This document shows, piece by piece, positions 1 to 7,084 of a stretch of 22,068 nucleotides of DNA; position 1 is the first letter of the stretch; every line of letters begins with the position of its first letter. A program made the position numbers and the translations under genes. The notes under the pieces were generated by a model. That model was not told the DNA's origin, ran no database searches, and saw only the letters and a list, made by a program, of their open reading frames with translations. The stretch comes from Campylobacterota bacterium (GTDB lineage: Bacteria; Campylobacterota; Campylobacteria; Campylobacterales; JAADDG01). The DNA lies in the NCBI GenBank assembly GCA_013154075.1, contig JAADDG010000004.1:1-22068 (forward strand), given 5' to 3'.

Positions 1-1190
1 ACCATCGCCGTTACCTGTTTGCCGTTATTGGCCGCGTCTATTAGAGCTTGTATTATAGGGGAGTTGGTGCCGACTCTATATAGAGTGATTCTGATGGAAA
101 GAACTTTCGGATCTTTGGCCGCGGTTTGGATAAGCTTAGTAACGGGTTCAAAACTCTCATACGGATGATATAGGATAACCTCTTCGGAGTCCAAAATATG
201 GAAAATGGATTCGTTTGAATCAAGCGGGGGGAGTATTTTGGGAGTGTAGGGCGGGGTTTTTAGGTGAGAGAATTTTTTATTTCCCACAATCTGCCATAAA
301 GCTCCGAGATTTAGAGGGATGTCATATTTGTAAATATCTCTTCTAAAGATTTTTAGGTGGGAGTTTAGAAACTGTATAAGCTCCTCATCGGCGCTTCTTT
401 GAATCTCAAGTCTTACAAACGCCCCCTTTTTTCTCAGTCTAAGACCCTGCTCCATTATCTCCATAAAGTCGTCCGCTTCCTCTTCCTCTATAACAATATC
501 GGCGTTTCTTGTCACTCTAAAAGCCGCGGAGGTTATTAGAGTGTATCCCGGGAAAATGGTATCTATATTTTGCTCTATCAAAGATTCTATCGGAATGTAG
601 ATATTATCTTCAAGCTGAATGAATCTTGGAAGGAGCCTTGGAATTCTGACCATGCCGTATTTGGTATCTTCCGGATTATCCTTATCTTTTAGTTTCACCG
701 CCAAAGAGAAGCTTAGATTGTTTAGGTGAGGGAAAGGGTGTGTGGCATCCACCGCGATAGGGATGATTACCGGGAAGATATTTTTGAAAAAGTAATTTAA
801 TGCCTCCTCTTTTTGATCTTCATTCAATTCGTTATAGGTGATTATAAAGAGGTTTTCCTTTTTCAACTCTTCGACTATCTCTTTATAGATCTGCTCGACT
901 TCAAGTTTTTCGTTGTGAAGATAGTCTCTTATGGCTTTTAATTGCTCCAAAGGGGTCATATGATCTTCGCCGGTTACGACTATACCGTTTGAAAAGAGCT
1001 GTTTTAGCCCGGCTACTCTAATCATATAAAATTCATCCAAGTTCGTTCCGTAAATCGCTACGAATTTCAGTCTCTCCAAGAGGGGATTTTCTTTTCTCGT
1101 AGCTTGGTAGAGAACTCTTGAATTGAATTTAAGCCATGAGAGCTCTCTATTTATATATAGGGAAGGGTCGTTTAAATTCGGAGATGACAT
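1..1190 (-). CDS. ppk: Polyphosphate kinase 1, N-terminal part (cut by window edge)
   Basis: The minus strand is open from an ATG at 1190 to the window edge, giving about 396 residues of a family usually near 690. PPK1 reversibly transfers the terminal phosphate of ATP to long polyphosphate chains. The N-terminus begins MSSPNLNDPSLYINRELSW, and the signature ELSWLKFNSRVL is followed by LKFVAIYGTNLDEFYMIRVAG, the typical N domain. Later stretches include FPVIIPIAVDATHPFPHL, and the visible part ends in an IRITLYRVGTNSPIIQALID segment with NGKQVTA, just before the C-terminal catalytic domains. The catalytic histidines therefore lie outside the window and cannot be checked. The start sits 10 bp after the uvrB stop, with AGGA at 1200-1197 as ribosome binding site, so the gene is probably the second gene of a uvrB-ppk operon. 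The family call is secure. Confidence 0.95.
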   Translation of the reverse strand, partial: MSSPNLNDPSLYINRELSWLKFNSRVLYQATRKENPLLERLKFVAIYGTNLDEFYMIRVAGLKQLFSNGIVVTGEDHMTPLEQLKAIRDYLHNEKLEVEQIYKEIVEELKKENLFIITYNELNEDQKEEALNYFFKNIFPVIIPIAVDATHPFPHLNNLSFSLAVKLKDKDNPEDTKYGMVRIPRLLPRFIQLEDNIYIPIESLIEQNIDTIFPGYTLITSAAFRVTRNADIVIEEEEADDFMEIMEQGLRLRKKGAFVRLEIQRSADEELIQFLNSHLKIFRRDIYKYDIPLNLGALWQIVGNKKFSHLKTPPYTPKILPPLDSNESIFHILDSEEVILYHPYESFEPVTKLIQTAAKDPKVLSIRITLYRVGTNSPIIQALIDAANNGKQVTAM

Positions 1191-1200
1191 ATGCGATCCT

Positions 1201-3177
1201 TTATAGGTTTTTGATTTTTGCTATTTCGTCTCTATACTTTGCGGCCAATTCAAACTCCAAGGCCTTCGCCGCTTCATGCATCTTTTTGGTAAGCTCTTTT
1301 ATGATGCTTTGTTTTTGAGATTTAGGGATCTTCTCTTTTTTGAGATCTTTTTTCAAAATTTTATCATAATCTTCCAATTTCAAGTTCTCATCCATCTTCC
1401 TTACGGTTGTTTTCGGGGTGATATTGTGCTTTTTGTTGTACTCTTCTTGTTTTTTTCTTCTCTCTTTTGTGGTCTCTATCGCTCTTTTCATGGAAGGAGT
1501 GATTTTTTTGGCAAACATCAAAACTTTTCCGTTTACGTTTCTTGCGGCCCTTCCCATCGTCTGAATAAGAGAGGTTTCGCTCCTTAAAAATCCCTCTTTA
1601 TCCGCATCGAAAATTCCCACAAGAGAGACTTCCGGCAAATCGAGTCCTTCTCTAAGAAGATTTATTCCTATAAGCACGTCAAATTCGCCGCTTCTTAAGC
1701 CTCTAATTATTTGATTTCTCTCGATTGTGTCGATATCGGCGTGCATATATTTGACTTTCAAACCAAGTTCGGTGTAATATTTGGTAAGCTCTTCGGCCAT
1801 TTTTTTGGTTAAAACCGTAATTAGGACTTTTTCTCCTCTTTTTAAGACCTTTTTTATCTCGTCGTACATCTTTTCCACTTGATATTCGCTATCTATCACC
1901 TCAACTTCCGGATCCAAAAGTCCTGTAGGTCTTATGATCTGCTCGGCTACGCAATCTTGCGATAGTTCAAGCTCAAGTTCTGCAGGAGTCGCCGATACGA
2001 AAAGATAAGAGGGGGCTTTGTTTATAAATTCGTCAAATTTCAAAGGCCTGTTATCGAGTGCGCTCGGAAGTCTGAATCCGTATTCTACAAGTACCTCTTT
2101 TCTGCTTCTATCTCCGGCATACATTCCTCTAAACTGGGGCAAACTTACGTGCGATTCGTCCACTATTACAAGATACTCTTCTCCCATCGCTTCGAAATAG
2201 TCAAATAGAGAGTAGGGAGTCTCTCCCGGTTTTTTACCGGTTAGGTGTCTGGCATAATTTTCCACACCCTTGCAGCTTCCGGTAGTCTCAAGCATCTCAA
2301 GATCGAATTCGACTCTCTGTTTTAGTCTTTGGTACTCCACAAGTTTATTCTCTTTTTTGAAAAATTCAAGCCTCTCTCCAAGCTCTTTTTCTATTCCTTT
2401 GATAGCTAACGCAAGTCTCTCTTCTCCGACTATAAACTGATTTGCCGCGTAGATTATGACTTTGTCTTTCTCTTTTAATTTTTTGTTCGTCAAAGGATCG
2501 AAATAGTAGATACTCTCCACCTCATCGGCGAAAAATTCCACTCTTACAGCCTCTTCGTCGCTATAAGCGGGATAGATATCCACAACATCACCGTTTACCC
2601 TAAAATCTCCTCTATCGAAATAGTTATCGTTTCTTTTGTATCCCATCTCTACGAGTCTTAAGAGAAGCTCTTTTTGATTTATCTCTTTTCCCACTTCTAT
2701 GATTTGCACCATCTTTTTATATTCGTTGGGATTTCCCAAACCGTAGTTCGCCGATACGGAAGCTACGCAGATAACGTCGTTGTAACTTAGAAGAGAGGCC
2801 GTTGCCGAGAGTCTTAGTCTCTCGATCTCTTCGTTTATGGAGCTATCCTTTTCTATATACAGATCTTGTCTTGGAATGTAGGCCTCCGGCTGATAATAAT
2901 CATAGTAGCTTATGAAATACTCTACGTGATTTTCGGGGAAAAAGCCTTTAAATTCGCTGTAAAGCTGAGCCGCTAAGGTTTTGTTGTGAGTCATTATGAG
3001 AGTAGGGCGGTCCACTTTCTCTATAATTTTGGCCATCGTATAGGTTTTGCCGCTTCCCGTAACTCCCACTAAAGTTTGGTATCTGCTTCCTTTTATGATA
3101 CAGTTGCTTAGTTTTTCTATTGCTTGAAGCTGATCTCCCGCCGGTTTAAAATCGCTTTTTAGTTTAAATCTTCCCAA
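1201..3177 (-). CDS. uvrB: UvrABC excinuclease subunit B
   Basis: The protein has 658 residues, the normal length for UvrB, the damage-verifying helicase-like subunit of nucleotide excision repair that is loaded by UvrA and recruits UvrC. The Walker A motif GVTGSGKT is at about residues 38-45. The beta-hairpin region reads YYDYYQPEAYIPRQDLYIEK. A DESH motif marks Walker B, helicase motif VI is QTMGRAARN, and the C-terminal UVR domain (KKMHEAAKALEFELAAKYRD) pairs with UvrC. The start codon is TTG at 3177-3175: the translated MGRFKLKSDFKPAGDQ aligns with the usual UvrB N-terminus, and AAGGA lies 5 nt upstream. No ATG is available nearby. It is transcribed leftwards from the divergent promoter at 3211-3219 and is probably cotranscribed with ppk. 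Confidence 0.98.
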   Translation of the reverse strand: MGRFKLKSDFKPAGDQLQAIEKLSNCIIKGSRYQTLVGVTGSGKTYTMAKIIEKVDRPTLIMTHNKTLAAQLYSEFKGFFPENHVEYFISYYDYYQPEAYIPRQDLYIEKDSSINEEIERLRLSATASLLSYNDVICVASVSANYGLGNPNEYKKMVQIIEVGKEINQKELLLRLVEMGYKRNDNYFDRGDFRVNGDVVDIYPAYSDEEAVRVEFFADEVESIYYFDPLTNKKLKEKDKVIIYAANQFIVGEERLALAIKGIEKELGERLEFFKKENKLVEYQRLKQRVEFDLEMLETTGSCKGVENYARHLTGKKPGETPYSLFDYFEAMGEEYLVIVDESHVSLPQFRGMYAGDRSRKEVLVEYGFRLPSALDNRPLKFDEFINKAPSYLFVSATPAELELELSQDCVAEQIIRPTGLLDPEVEVIDSEYQVEKMYDEIKKVLKRGEKVLITVLTKKMAEELTKYYTELGLKVKYMHADIDTIERNQIIRGLRSGEFDVLIGINLLREGLDLPEVSLVGIFDADKEGFLRSETSLIQTMGRAARNVNGKVLMFAKKITPSMKRAIETTKERRKKQEEYNKKHNITPKTTVRKMDENLKLEDYDKILKKDLKKEKIPKSQKQSIIKELTKKMHEAAKALEFELAAKYRDEIAKIKNL

Positions 3178-3193
3178 CTTTTTCCTTTTAGTG

Positions 3194-3219
3194 TGTTATA
3201 ATTGTTTTTAATTATATCA
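3194..3219. promoter_or_regulatory. Overlapping divergent extended -10 promoters (uvrB and 3236 gene)
   Basis: On the plus strand TGtTATAAT at 3194-3202 is an extended -10 element serving the gene at 3236. On the minus strand TGaTATAAT at 3219-3211 serves uvrB. The two are mirror images: TATAATT (3197-3203) and AATTATA (3210-3216) form a perfect 7-bp inverted repeat with a 6-bp spacer. Predicted start sites are near 3209 (rightward) and 3204 (leftward), so the promoters overlap and the two 5' ends would be complementary over a few bases. The positions are read directly; promoter activity is inferred. Confidence 0.7.
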
Positions 3220-3235
3220 AAATAGGGAGATAAAG

Positions 3236-3466
3236 ATGTCCGATAGCGCCGCCTCTCAAACTCAAAGCAGCAAATTATCTCAAGCAGTCGATAGACTTTT
3301 GGAAAGTTATTTGGAGATGAAAAAGAGGGTTGAGACTCTTGAAAAGGAGATGGAAGAGAAAGATAAAAGAATAAAGGAGCTTGAAGATAGGCTGTTGGAA
3401 GTGGAGATTTGGGAAGAGGATATAGTCTCTAAAATACAAGACGCACTAAACAACAACGGCTTATGA
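3236..3466 (+). CDS. Small coiled-coil protein, function unknown
   Basis: This is a 76-residue acidic protein with no signal peptide or membrane segment. A short Ser/Ala/Gln-rich start (residues 1-14) is followed by a continuous charged helix from about residue 15 to 70, with heptad-like spacing of Leu/Val and many Glu-Lys pairs (RVETLEKEMEEKDKRIKELEDRLLEVE), so a dimeric coiled coil is likely. The start is supported by AGGGAG at 3224-3229, 6 nt before ATG. Its stop overlaps the start of the next gene (ATGA), so the two are probably made together. The size and form are reminiscent of ZapB-like cell-division helpers, but there is no sequence signature to support that. I do not recognise the family. 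Confidence 0.8.
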   Translation: MSDSAASQTQSSKLSQAVDRLLESYLEMKKRVETLEKEMEEKDKRIKELEDRLLEVEIWEEDIVSKIQDALNNNGL

Positions 3467-3672
3467 AAAAGATCCGAATAAAAGTGGAAAATAGAGTTTT
3501 TGATATAACATTGGAAGAGGATTTCGCCTCCTTTTTGAAAAATGAACTTGACGTTTTATCTTCGTGTGATATAAAAACTCTGCTATCTTTGTATTTCGAG
3601 AGATCTTACGAAATTTTTTCTACTCAGAAAAAGTTAGATGACTTCATAAAAAAGAACCTTTTGGACAAATAA
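3463..3672 (+). CDS. Small basic protein, beta hairpin plus helices, function unknown
   Basis: This 69-residue protein is translationally coupled to the previous gene, with ATG inside the overlapping ATGA at 3463. The N-terminus (MKKIRIKVENRVFDITLEED) looks like a two-stranded beta hairpin. It is followed by two predicted amphipathic helices at about residues 20-35 and 37-66, ending in a lysine-rich tail. There is no signal peptide or membrane segment. A short beta hairpin followed by a helix is the general layout of ZapA-type proteins, and the partner upstream is a pure coiled coil. A ZapA/ZapB-like pair is therefore a possible but weak reading. From memory, two small hypotheticals occupy the same place next to uvrB in Campylobacter jejuni (Cj0681, Cj0682). 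Confidence 0.78.
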   Translation: MKKIRIKVENRVFDITLEEDFASFLKNELDVLSSCDIKTLLSLYFERSYEIFSTQKKLDDFIKKNLLDK

Positions 3673-3822
3673 CTTCATCCAAAACGAAAATCCCTTTTAG
3701 TTTATAATTTTTTACCTCTTAGGGTATAAACTTTTCTTTTTTTTTAACCGATATTCTTTTCAAGTGCCAAGGAGTAAATCCGAAGCCTGAATCTAAGAAA
3801 AACATCTTTTAAAGGAGTTTCG
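3673..3822 (+). promoter_or_regulatory. Upstream region of the pilin cluster with candidate -10 boxes
   Basis: This 150-bp AT-rich gap separates the 69-residue gene from the first prepilin. It holds two candidate -10 hexamers, TATAAT at 3703-3708 and TATAAA at 3725-3730. Neither has the TGn extension seen at other promoters in this window, and no clear -35 box is visible. A strong ribosome binding site, AAAGGAG, lies at about 3812-3818 before the ATG at 3823. A leader of about 85-110 nt is implied. I see no terminator after the 69-residue gene, so some transcription may read through from upstream. Confidence 0.4.
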
Positions 3823-4284
3823 ATGAAAAGAAGCGGTTTTACTATGATCGAGTTGATCTTCGTGATCGTTATTTTGGGTATTTTGGCGGCTGTTGCTATT
3901 CCTAAACTTGCGGCAACAAGAGACGACGCGAAGATTTCTAAAGGTTTGTCGGAAGTAAGCACATTGGTAAGCGAGCTTGGTGCATACTATACCGCTCACG
4001 GCCAATTTAGCGCAAATCTTTCAGATATGACAAACGTTAAAGATGCAAACTATACTACGGCTTTTACGAACGGACACGGAGTTATTACTTATTATACTCC
4101 TGATAATACAGGAAACTCCGAGAGCTGTGTAACTTTAGACGTAAACAACTCAGGAGGAACATTGACTGTTGCGGCTGTTAACGGAGCTACAGGTAATGTT
4201 TGTCAAGGAATTCAAAACTCTTCTACCTTTACAAGTGATTTACAAGGAACTAAACACTTCGGTGGCGGTAGAGTTAGCTTCTAA
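3823..4284 (+). CDS. Type II secretion/type IV pilin-like protein, first of three
   Basis: The protein has 153 residues with a class III (prepilin) signal peptide: leader MKRSG, cleavage before Phe6, Glu at mature position 5 (FTMIE), and a hydrophobic helix IELIFVIVILGILAAVAI. A Campylobacterota-like PKLAATRDDA stretch follows. The globular domain is rich in Asn, Thr and Gly, with two cysteines (C102 in SCVTLDVNN and C127 in VCQGIQN) likely to form a disulfide. The paralogue downstream shares this pattern. It would be cleaved by a PilD-type peptidase and assembled in the inner membrane as a major or minor pseudopilin. It is the only one of the three with the canonical Gly at -1 and is followed by a terminator-like hairpin, which suggests it is made in excess as the main subunit. 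Whether it serves protein secretion, a pilus or DNA uptake is not shown. Confidence 0.92.
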   Translation: MKRSGFTMIELIFVIVILGILAAVAIPKLAATRDDAKISKGLSEVSTLVSELGAYYTAHGQFSANLSDMTNVKDANYTTAFTNGHGVITYYTPDNTGNSESCVTLDVNNSGGTLTVAAVNGATGNVCQGIQNSSTFTSDLQGTKHFGGGRVSF

Positions 4285-4295
4285 TTTCGCAAGAC

Positions 4296-4324
4296 TCGGG
4301 GGATCTTCTCCCGATCTTTTTATT
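4296..4324 (+). terminator. Terminator-like hairpin between first and second pilin gene
   Basis: TCGGGGGA (4296-4303) can pair with TCTCCCGA (4307-4314), giving 8 bp with one G-U pair and a 3-nt loop, followed directly by a T-rich run (TCTTTTTATTTT). This is a good intrinsic terminator shape only 12 bp after the stop of the first pilin gene. The second gene starts 54 bp after that stop and shows no convincing promoter in between. The hairpin may therefore act as a partial terminator that lowers expression of the downstream genes. Confidence 0.7.
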
Positions 4325-4338
4325 TTAAAGAGAGAGTT

Positions 4339-4782
4339 ATGAAAAGAGCTTTTACGATGATAGAGCTTATCTTTGTAATCATTATTTTAGGCATTCTTTC
4401 TGCCGTCGCGATTCCAAAGCTAAGTGCTACCAGAGATGATGCGGAAAATGTAAAAGTTGCCGCCGCTCTTAGAAACGGAAGCAACGAAATTATCACCTAC
4501 GCTTTGACTCAAGGCAAGGTCGAATCGAACTTTTCCGTAATGTCAAGCTCTTTTAAAGATTTGGAGTCCTCCGGTATTGCGGTGATGGGAAATTATAAAG
4601 CGGTTATAAACTCCGGATCCGTAAACGATTGCGTAACCTTTGAGATAAATTCTACGACTTTGAATGATTTTTCCATCTCTTACGGTAACGCAAACGGGGA
4701 CAACTCTTGTGAGGCGTTGCAAAATATGCTCGAAAAAACAAATTACAATATTAAAATAAGAGGAGCCGGTGTTGTATTCTAA
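4339..4782 (+). CDS. Type II secretion/type IV pilin-like protein, second of three
   Basis: This 147-residue prepilin has the short leader MKRA, cleavage before Phe5, and the hydrophobic helix IELIFVIIILGILSAVAI followed by PKLSATRDDA. The residue before cleavage is Ala rather than the usual Gly. The cysteine pair (C98 in DCVTFEINS, C124 in SCEALQN) sits in the same context as in the first pilin (CVTLDVNN ... CQGIQN), so the two are probably tandem paralogues with the same disulfide-closed fold. The ribosome binding site is the purine-rich AAAGAGAG just before the ATG. The gene overlaps the third pilin gene by 14 bp. It is probably a minor pseudopilin. The exact machine is not determined by the sequence. 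Confidence 0.9.
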   Translation: MKRAFTMIELIFVIIILGILSAVAIPKLSATRDDAENVKVAAALRNGSNEIITYALTQGKVESNFSVMSSSFKDLESSGIAVMGNYKAVINSGSVNDCVTFEINSTTLNDFSISYGNANGDNSCEALQNMLEKTNYNIKIRGAGVVF

Positions 4783-5218
4783 AAAAGCTTTTACTATGTT
4801 GGAATTGATTTTCGTAATAGTTATTTTAGGTATTTTATCCTCCATAGCCGTTACCAAGCTCTCCGTAACAAGAGACGATGCCGTAATAGCCAAAGGCAGA
4901 ACACAAGTTCATTCCATAAGAAGCGCCATTACTTTGCAAAAGAGCAAAAGTATGTTACAAGGTAATCTCTCATATCCGGCCTCTTTGGATGATGCGGCTT
5001 TAAATACTGAACATGAAGAGCTATTTGACGGAAACTCCACAAATCCTCTTTTGGAATATCCTATATACTCCAAAGCTACGGAAGGTTGGATGAAAACTGC
5101 GGCAAATACTTACACTTTTAACGTAATGGGAACCTCAGTAACTTTTACATATAATAACACCAACGGAAAATTCGATTGTAACCATTCGATAGAATTGTGT
5201 AGAAAACTTACCGAATAG
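4769..5218 (+). CDS. Type II secretion/type IV pilin-like protein, third of three
   Basis: The protein has up to 149 residues, with the prepilin motif KKA before FTMLELIFVIVILGILSSIAV and then TKLSVTRDDA. As in the second gene, Ala precedes the cleavage site. The usual Pro of IPKL is replaced by Thr. The cysteine pair (C137, C144) is at the very C-terminus and unlike that of the other two, so this is a more divergent family member. The first start is GTG at 4769, only 3 nt after AGGAG (4761-4765). TTG at 4772, 6 nt after it, is equally possible and would shorten the protein by one residue. It lies inside the end of the previous gene, so coupled translation is expected. Its stop codon overlaps the ribosome binding site of priA. 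Probably a minor pseudopilin. Confidence 0.88.
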   Translation: MLYSKKAFTMLELIFVIVILGILSSIAVTKLSVTRDDAVIAKGRTQVHSIRSAITLQKSKSMLQGNLSYPASLDDAALNTEHEELFDGNSTNPLLEYPIYSKATEGWMKTAANTYTFNVMGTSVTFTYNNTNGKFDCNHSIELCRKLTE

Positions 5219-5226
5219 GAGATAAA

Positions 5227-7071
5227 ATATTTTATTATAAAGTCGCTATCTTAAAATCTCCTCTATCTTTTTTAACTTACGAAAGCGAAGAAGAGATAGA
5301 AGAGGGGAGATTCGTAAAAGTTACTCTTAAAAATAGAGAGAAAATAGCTCTTATTTATTCACAATGTGAAAAACCTTCATTTAAATGTGAAAAGATTCGA
5401 TATATTTTAGATTTACATATTCCAGAAAATTATTTTAAGCTAATAAAATTTATAAGCGGCTATTACATCTCCTCTTTCGGAGAGGCTGCGGATCTCTTCG
5501 TGCCTTTTAAAGATGCTCAAATAGCTCCTCCAAAGACCTATTTGCCCTCTATCGATAATCTCTCTACTTTACAAAAAGAGGCTTATGAGTTTACGAAATC
5601 TCATCCCGTCTCTTTGCTGTTTGGAGATACCGGAAGCGGTAAAACCGAAATCTACATGAAACTTTTTGAAGATATGATAAAAGAGGGAAAAACTTCCATC
5701 TTTTTGCTTCCTGAAATAGCTCTAACTCCCCAAATGCAAAAGAGACTTCAAGATAGATTTTCAAACAAAGTAGCCGTGTGGCATTCTAAACTCTCAAAAA
5801 AGAAAAGAGAAGAGATTTTGGATAGAATTTACAAAGGAGAGGTATCCATAGTCGCGGGTCCAAGATCGGCTCTCTTTCTGCCTCTTATGAATATCGGTTT
5901 GATAGTGGTGGATGAAGAGCATGACGAGAGTTACAAAGCCGGAAATCGCCCAAGATACAACGCAAAAGATCTCGCCATCTATTTCGGTAAGGAGCTTAAT
6001 GCCAAAGTGGTTTTGGGAAGCGCCACTCCCTCTTTGACATCCTATTATAAATATCCATATTTTAGATTGAAAGGATCATTTTTCGGGTCTAAAAAGATTT
6101 TTACGTTTGAAAGAAGCGAGAGCAAAATAACTCCTCTTATTTTGCAAAAGATAGAAAAGTACCTTAATGAATCCTCTCAAGCTATCGTTTTTCTTCCCAC
6201 AAGAGCCAATTTCAAATATCTTATTTGCAAAAGCTGTTCCAAAGCCGTTGAGTGTCCCTATTGTAGTGTGGGAATGAGCCTTCATTTTAGTAAAAATTTA
6301 ATGAAGTGTCACTACTGCGGTTATGCTCAAAAAATCCCTTTAACCTGTCCCGAGTGCGGAAGTTTAGATCTTATTTCTCAGAGGATAGGAACCGCGGAGG
6401 TTGTAAGAGAGCTTAGAGAAAAATTTCCAAATGCCAATATCCAAAAGTTTGATAGAGACGAGATTACGACCGATAGAAAGCTTAGAAAGATTTTAAAAGA
6501 TTTCAATGATAAAAAGATCGATATACTTGTCGGAACTCAAATGCTTAGCAAAGGACACGATTATCACAATATCTCTTTGGCCGTAATTTTGGGAATAGAC
6601 AATATTTTATACACTTGCGATTTTAGAGCCAAGGAGAAGGCTTTATCTCTTTTGTTTCAGATTGCAGGAAGAAGCGGAAGAAAGAGAGAGGGAGAAGTGC
6701 TGATACAAACTCTAAACGAAGAGTTTTTCTCAAAATATATAAAAGATTATGAGCTGTTTTTAAAAGATGAGATAAATTTTAGAAAAGATCTCTATCCTCC
6801 TTTCGTAAAGCTTCTTAGAATAATCATCTCTCACAAAGATGAAAATAAAGCTTTAGAAGAGGCGAAAAAGGTATTTAAATGTCTTGAGGAGTCTAAAAAA
6901 GAGGGAGTGGAGATCATAGGTTTCGCTCCGGCACCCGTTTATAAAATCTCTTCGAAATTTAGATATAACATTCTTCTAAGAAGCAAATCGGCTAAAGCTT
7001 TGATAGAGAGTGCTTTGGGATGCAAATGCAAAATTTGCGAAATAGATATGGATCCTTTGAGTTTTATATAA
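5227..7071 (+). CDS. priA: Primosomal replication-restart helicase PriA (probable AUA start)
   Basis: PriA recognises stalled forks and reloads the replicative helicase. The conserved N-terminal DNA-binding domain begins IFYYKVAILKSPLSFLTYES, which corresponds to the usual M-(F/Y)-x-Y-x-V-A-L-L-x-S-P start. In this frame there is a stop at 5200-5202, and then no ATG, GTG, TTG or CTG until GTG at 5500, which would remove the whole N-terminal domain. AGGAG at 5217-5221 lies 5 nt before ATA at 5227, so the likely start is AUA, giving 614 residues. Using that numbering, Walker A GDTGSGKT is at 133-140 and DEEHD at 229-233. Eight zinc-binding cysteines are at 334, 337, 343, 346, 361, 364, 374 and 377, and the helicase motif QIAGRSGR follows. 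The binding site overlaps the stop of the third pilin gene, so translation probably depends on ribosomes arriving from it. Confidence 0.93.
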   Translation: MFYYKVAILKSPLSFLTYESEEEIEEGRFVKVTLKNREKIALIYSQCEKPSFKCEKIRYILDLHIPENYFKLIKFISGYYISSFGEAADLFVPFKDAQIAPPKTYLPSIDNLSTLQKEAYEFTKSHPVSLLFGDTGSGKTEIYMKLFEDMIKEGKTSIFLLPEIALTPQMQKRLQDRFSNKVAVWHSKLSKKKREEILDRIYKGEVSIVAGPRSALFLPLMNIGLIVVDEEHDESYKAGNRPRYNAKDLAIYFGKELNAKVVLGSATPSLTSYYKYPYFRLKGSFFGSKKIFTFERSESKITPLILQKIEKYLNESSQAIVFLPTRANFKYLICKSCSKAVECPYCSVGMSLHFSKNLMKCHYCGYAQKIPLTCPECGSLDLISQRIGTAEVVRELREKFPNANIQKFDRDEITTDRKLRKILKDFNDKKIDILVGTQMLSKGHDYHNISLAVILGIDNILYTCDFRAKEKALSLLFQIAGRSGRKREGEVLIQTLNEEFFSKYIKDYELFLKDEINFRKDLYPPFVKLLRIIISHKDENKALEEAKKVFKCLEESKKEGVEIIGFAPAPVYKISSKFRYNILLRSKSAKALIESALGCKCKICEIDMDPLSFI

Positions 7072-7084
7072 ACCAAGAATTAGA

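Noticed and set aside
5500..7071. A shorter priA starting at GTG 5500.
   Set aside because: It would lack the whole conserved N-terminal DNA-binding domain that is clearly encoded in the same frame from 5227, and GTG 5500 has no convincing ribosome binding site.
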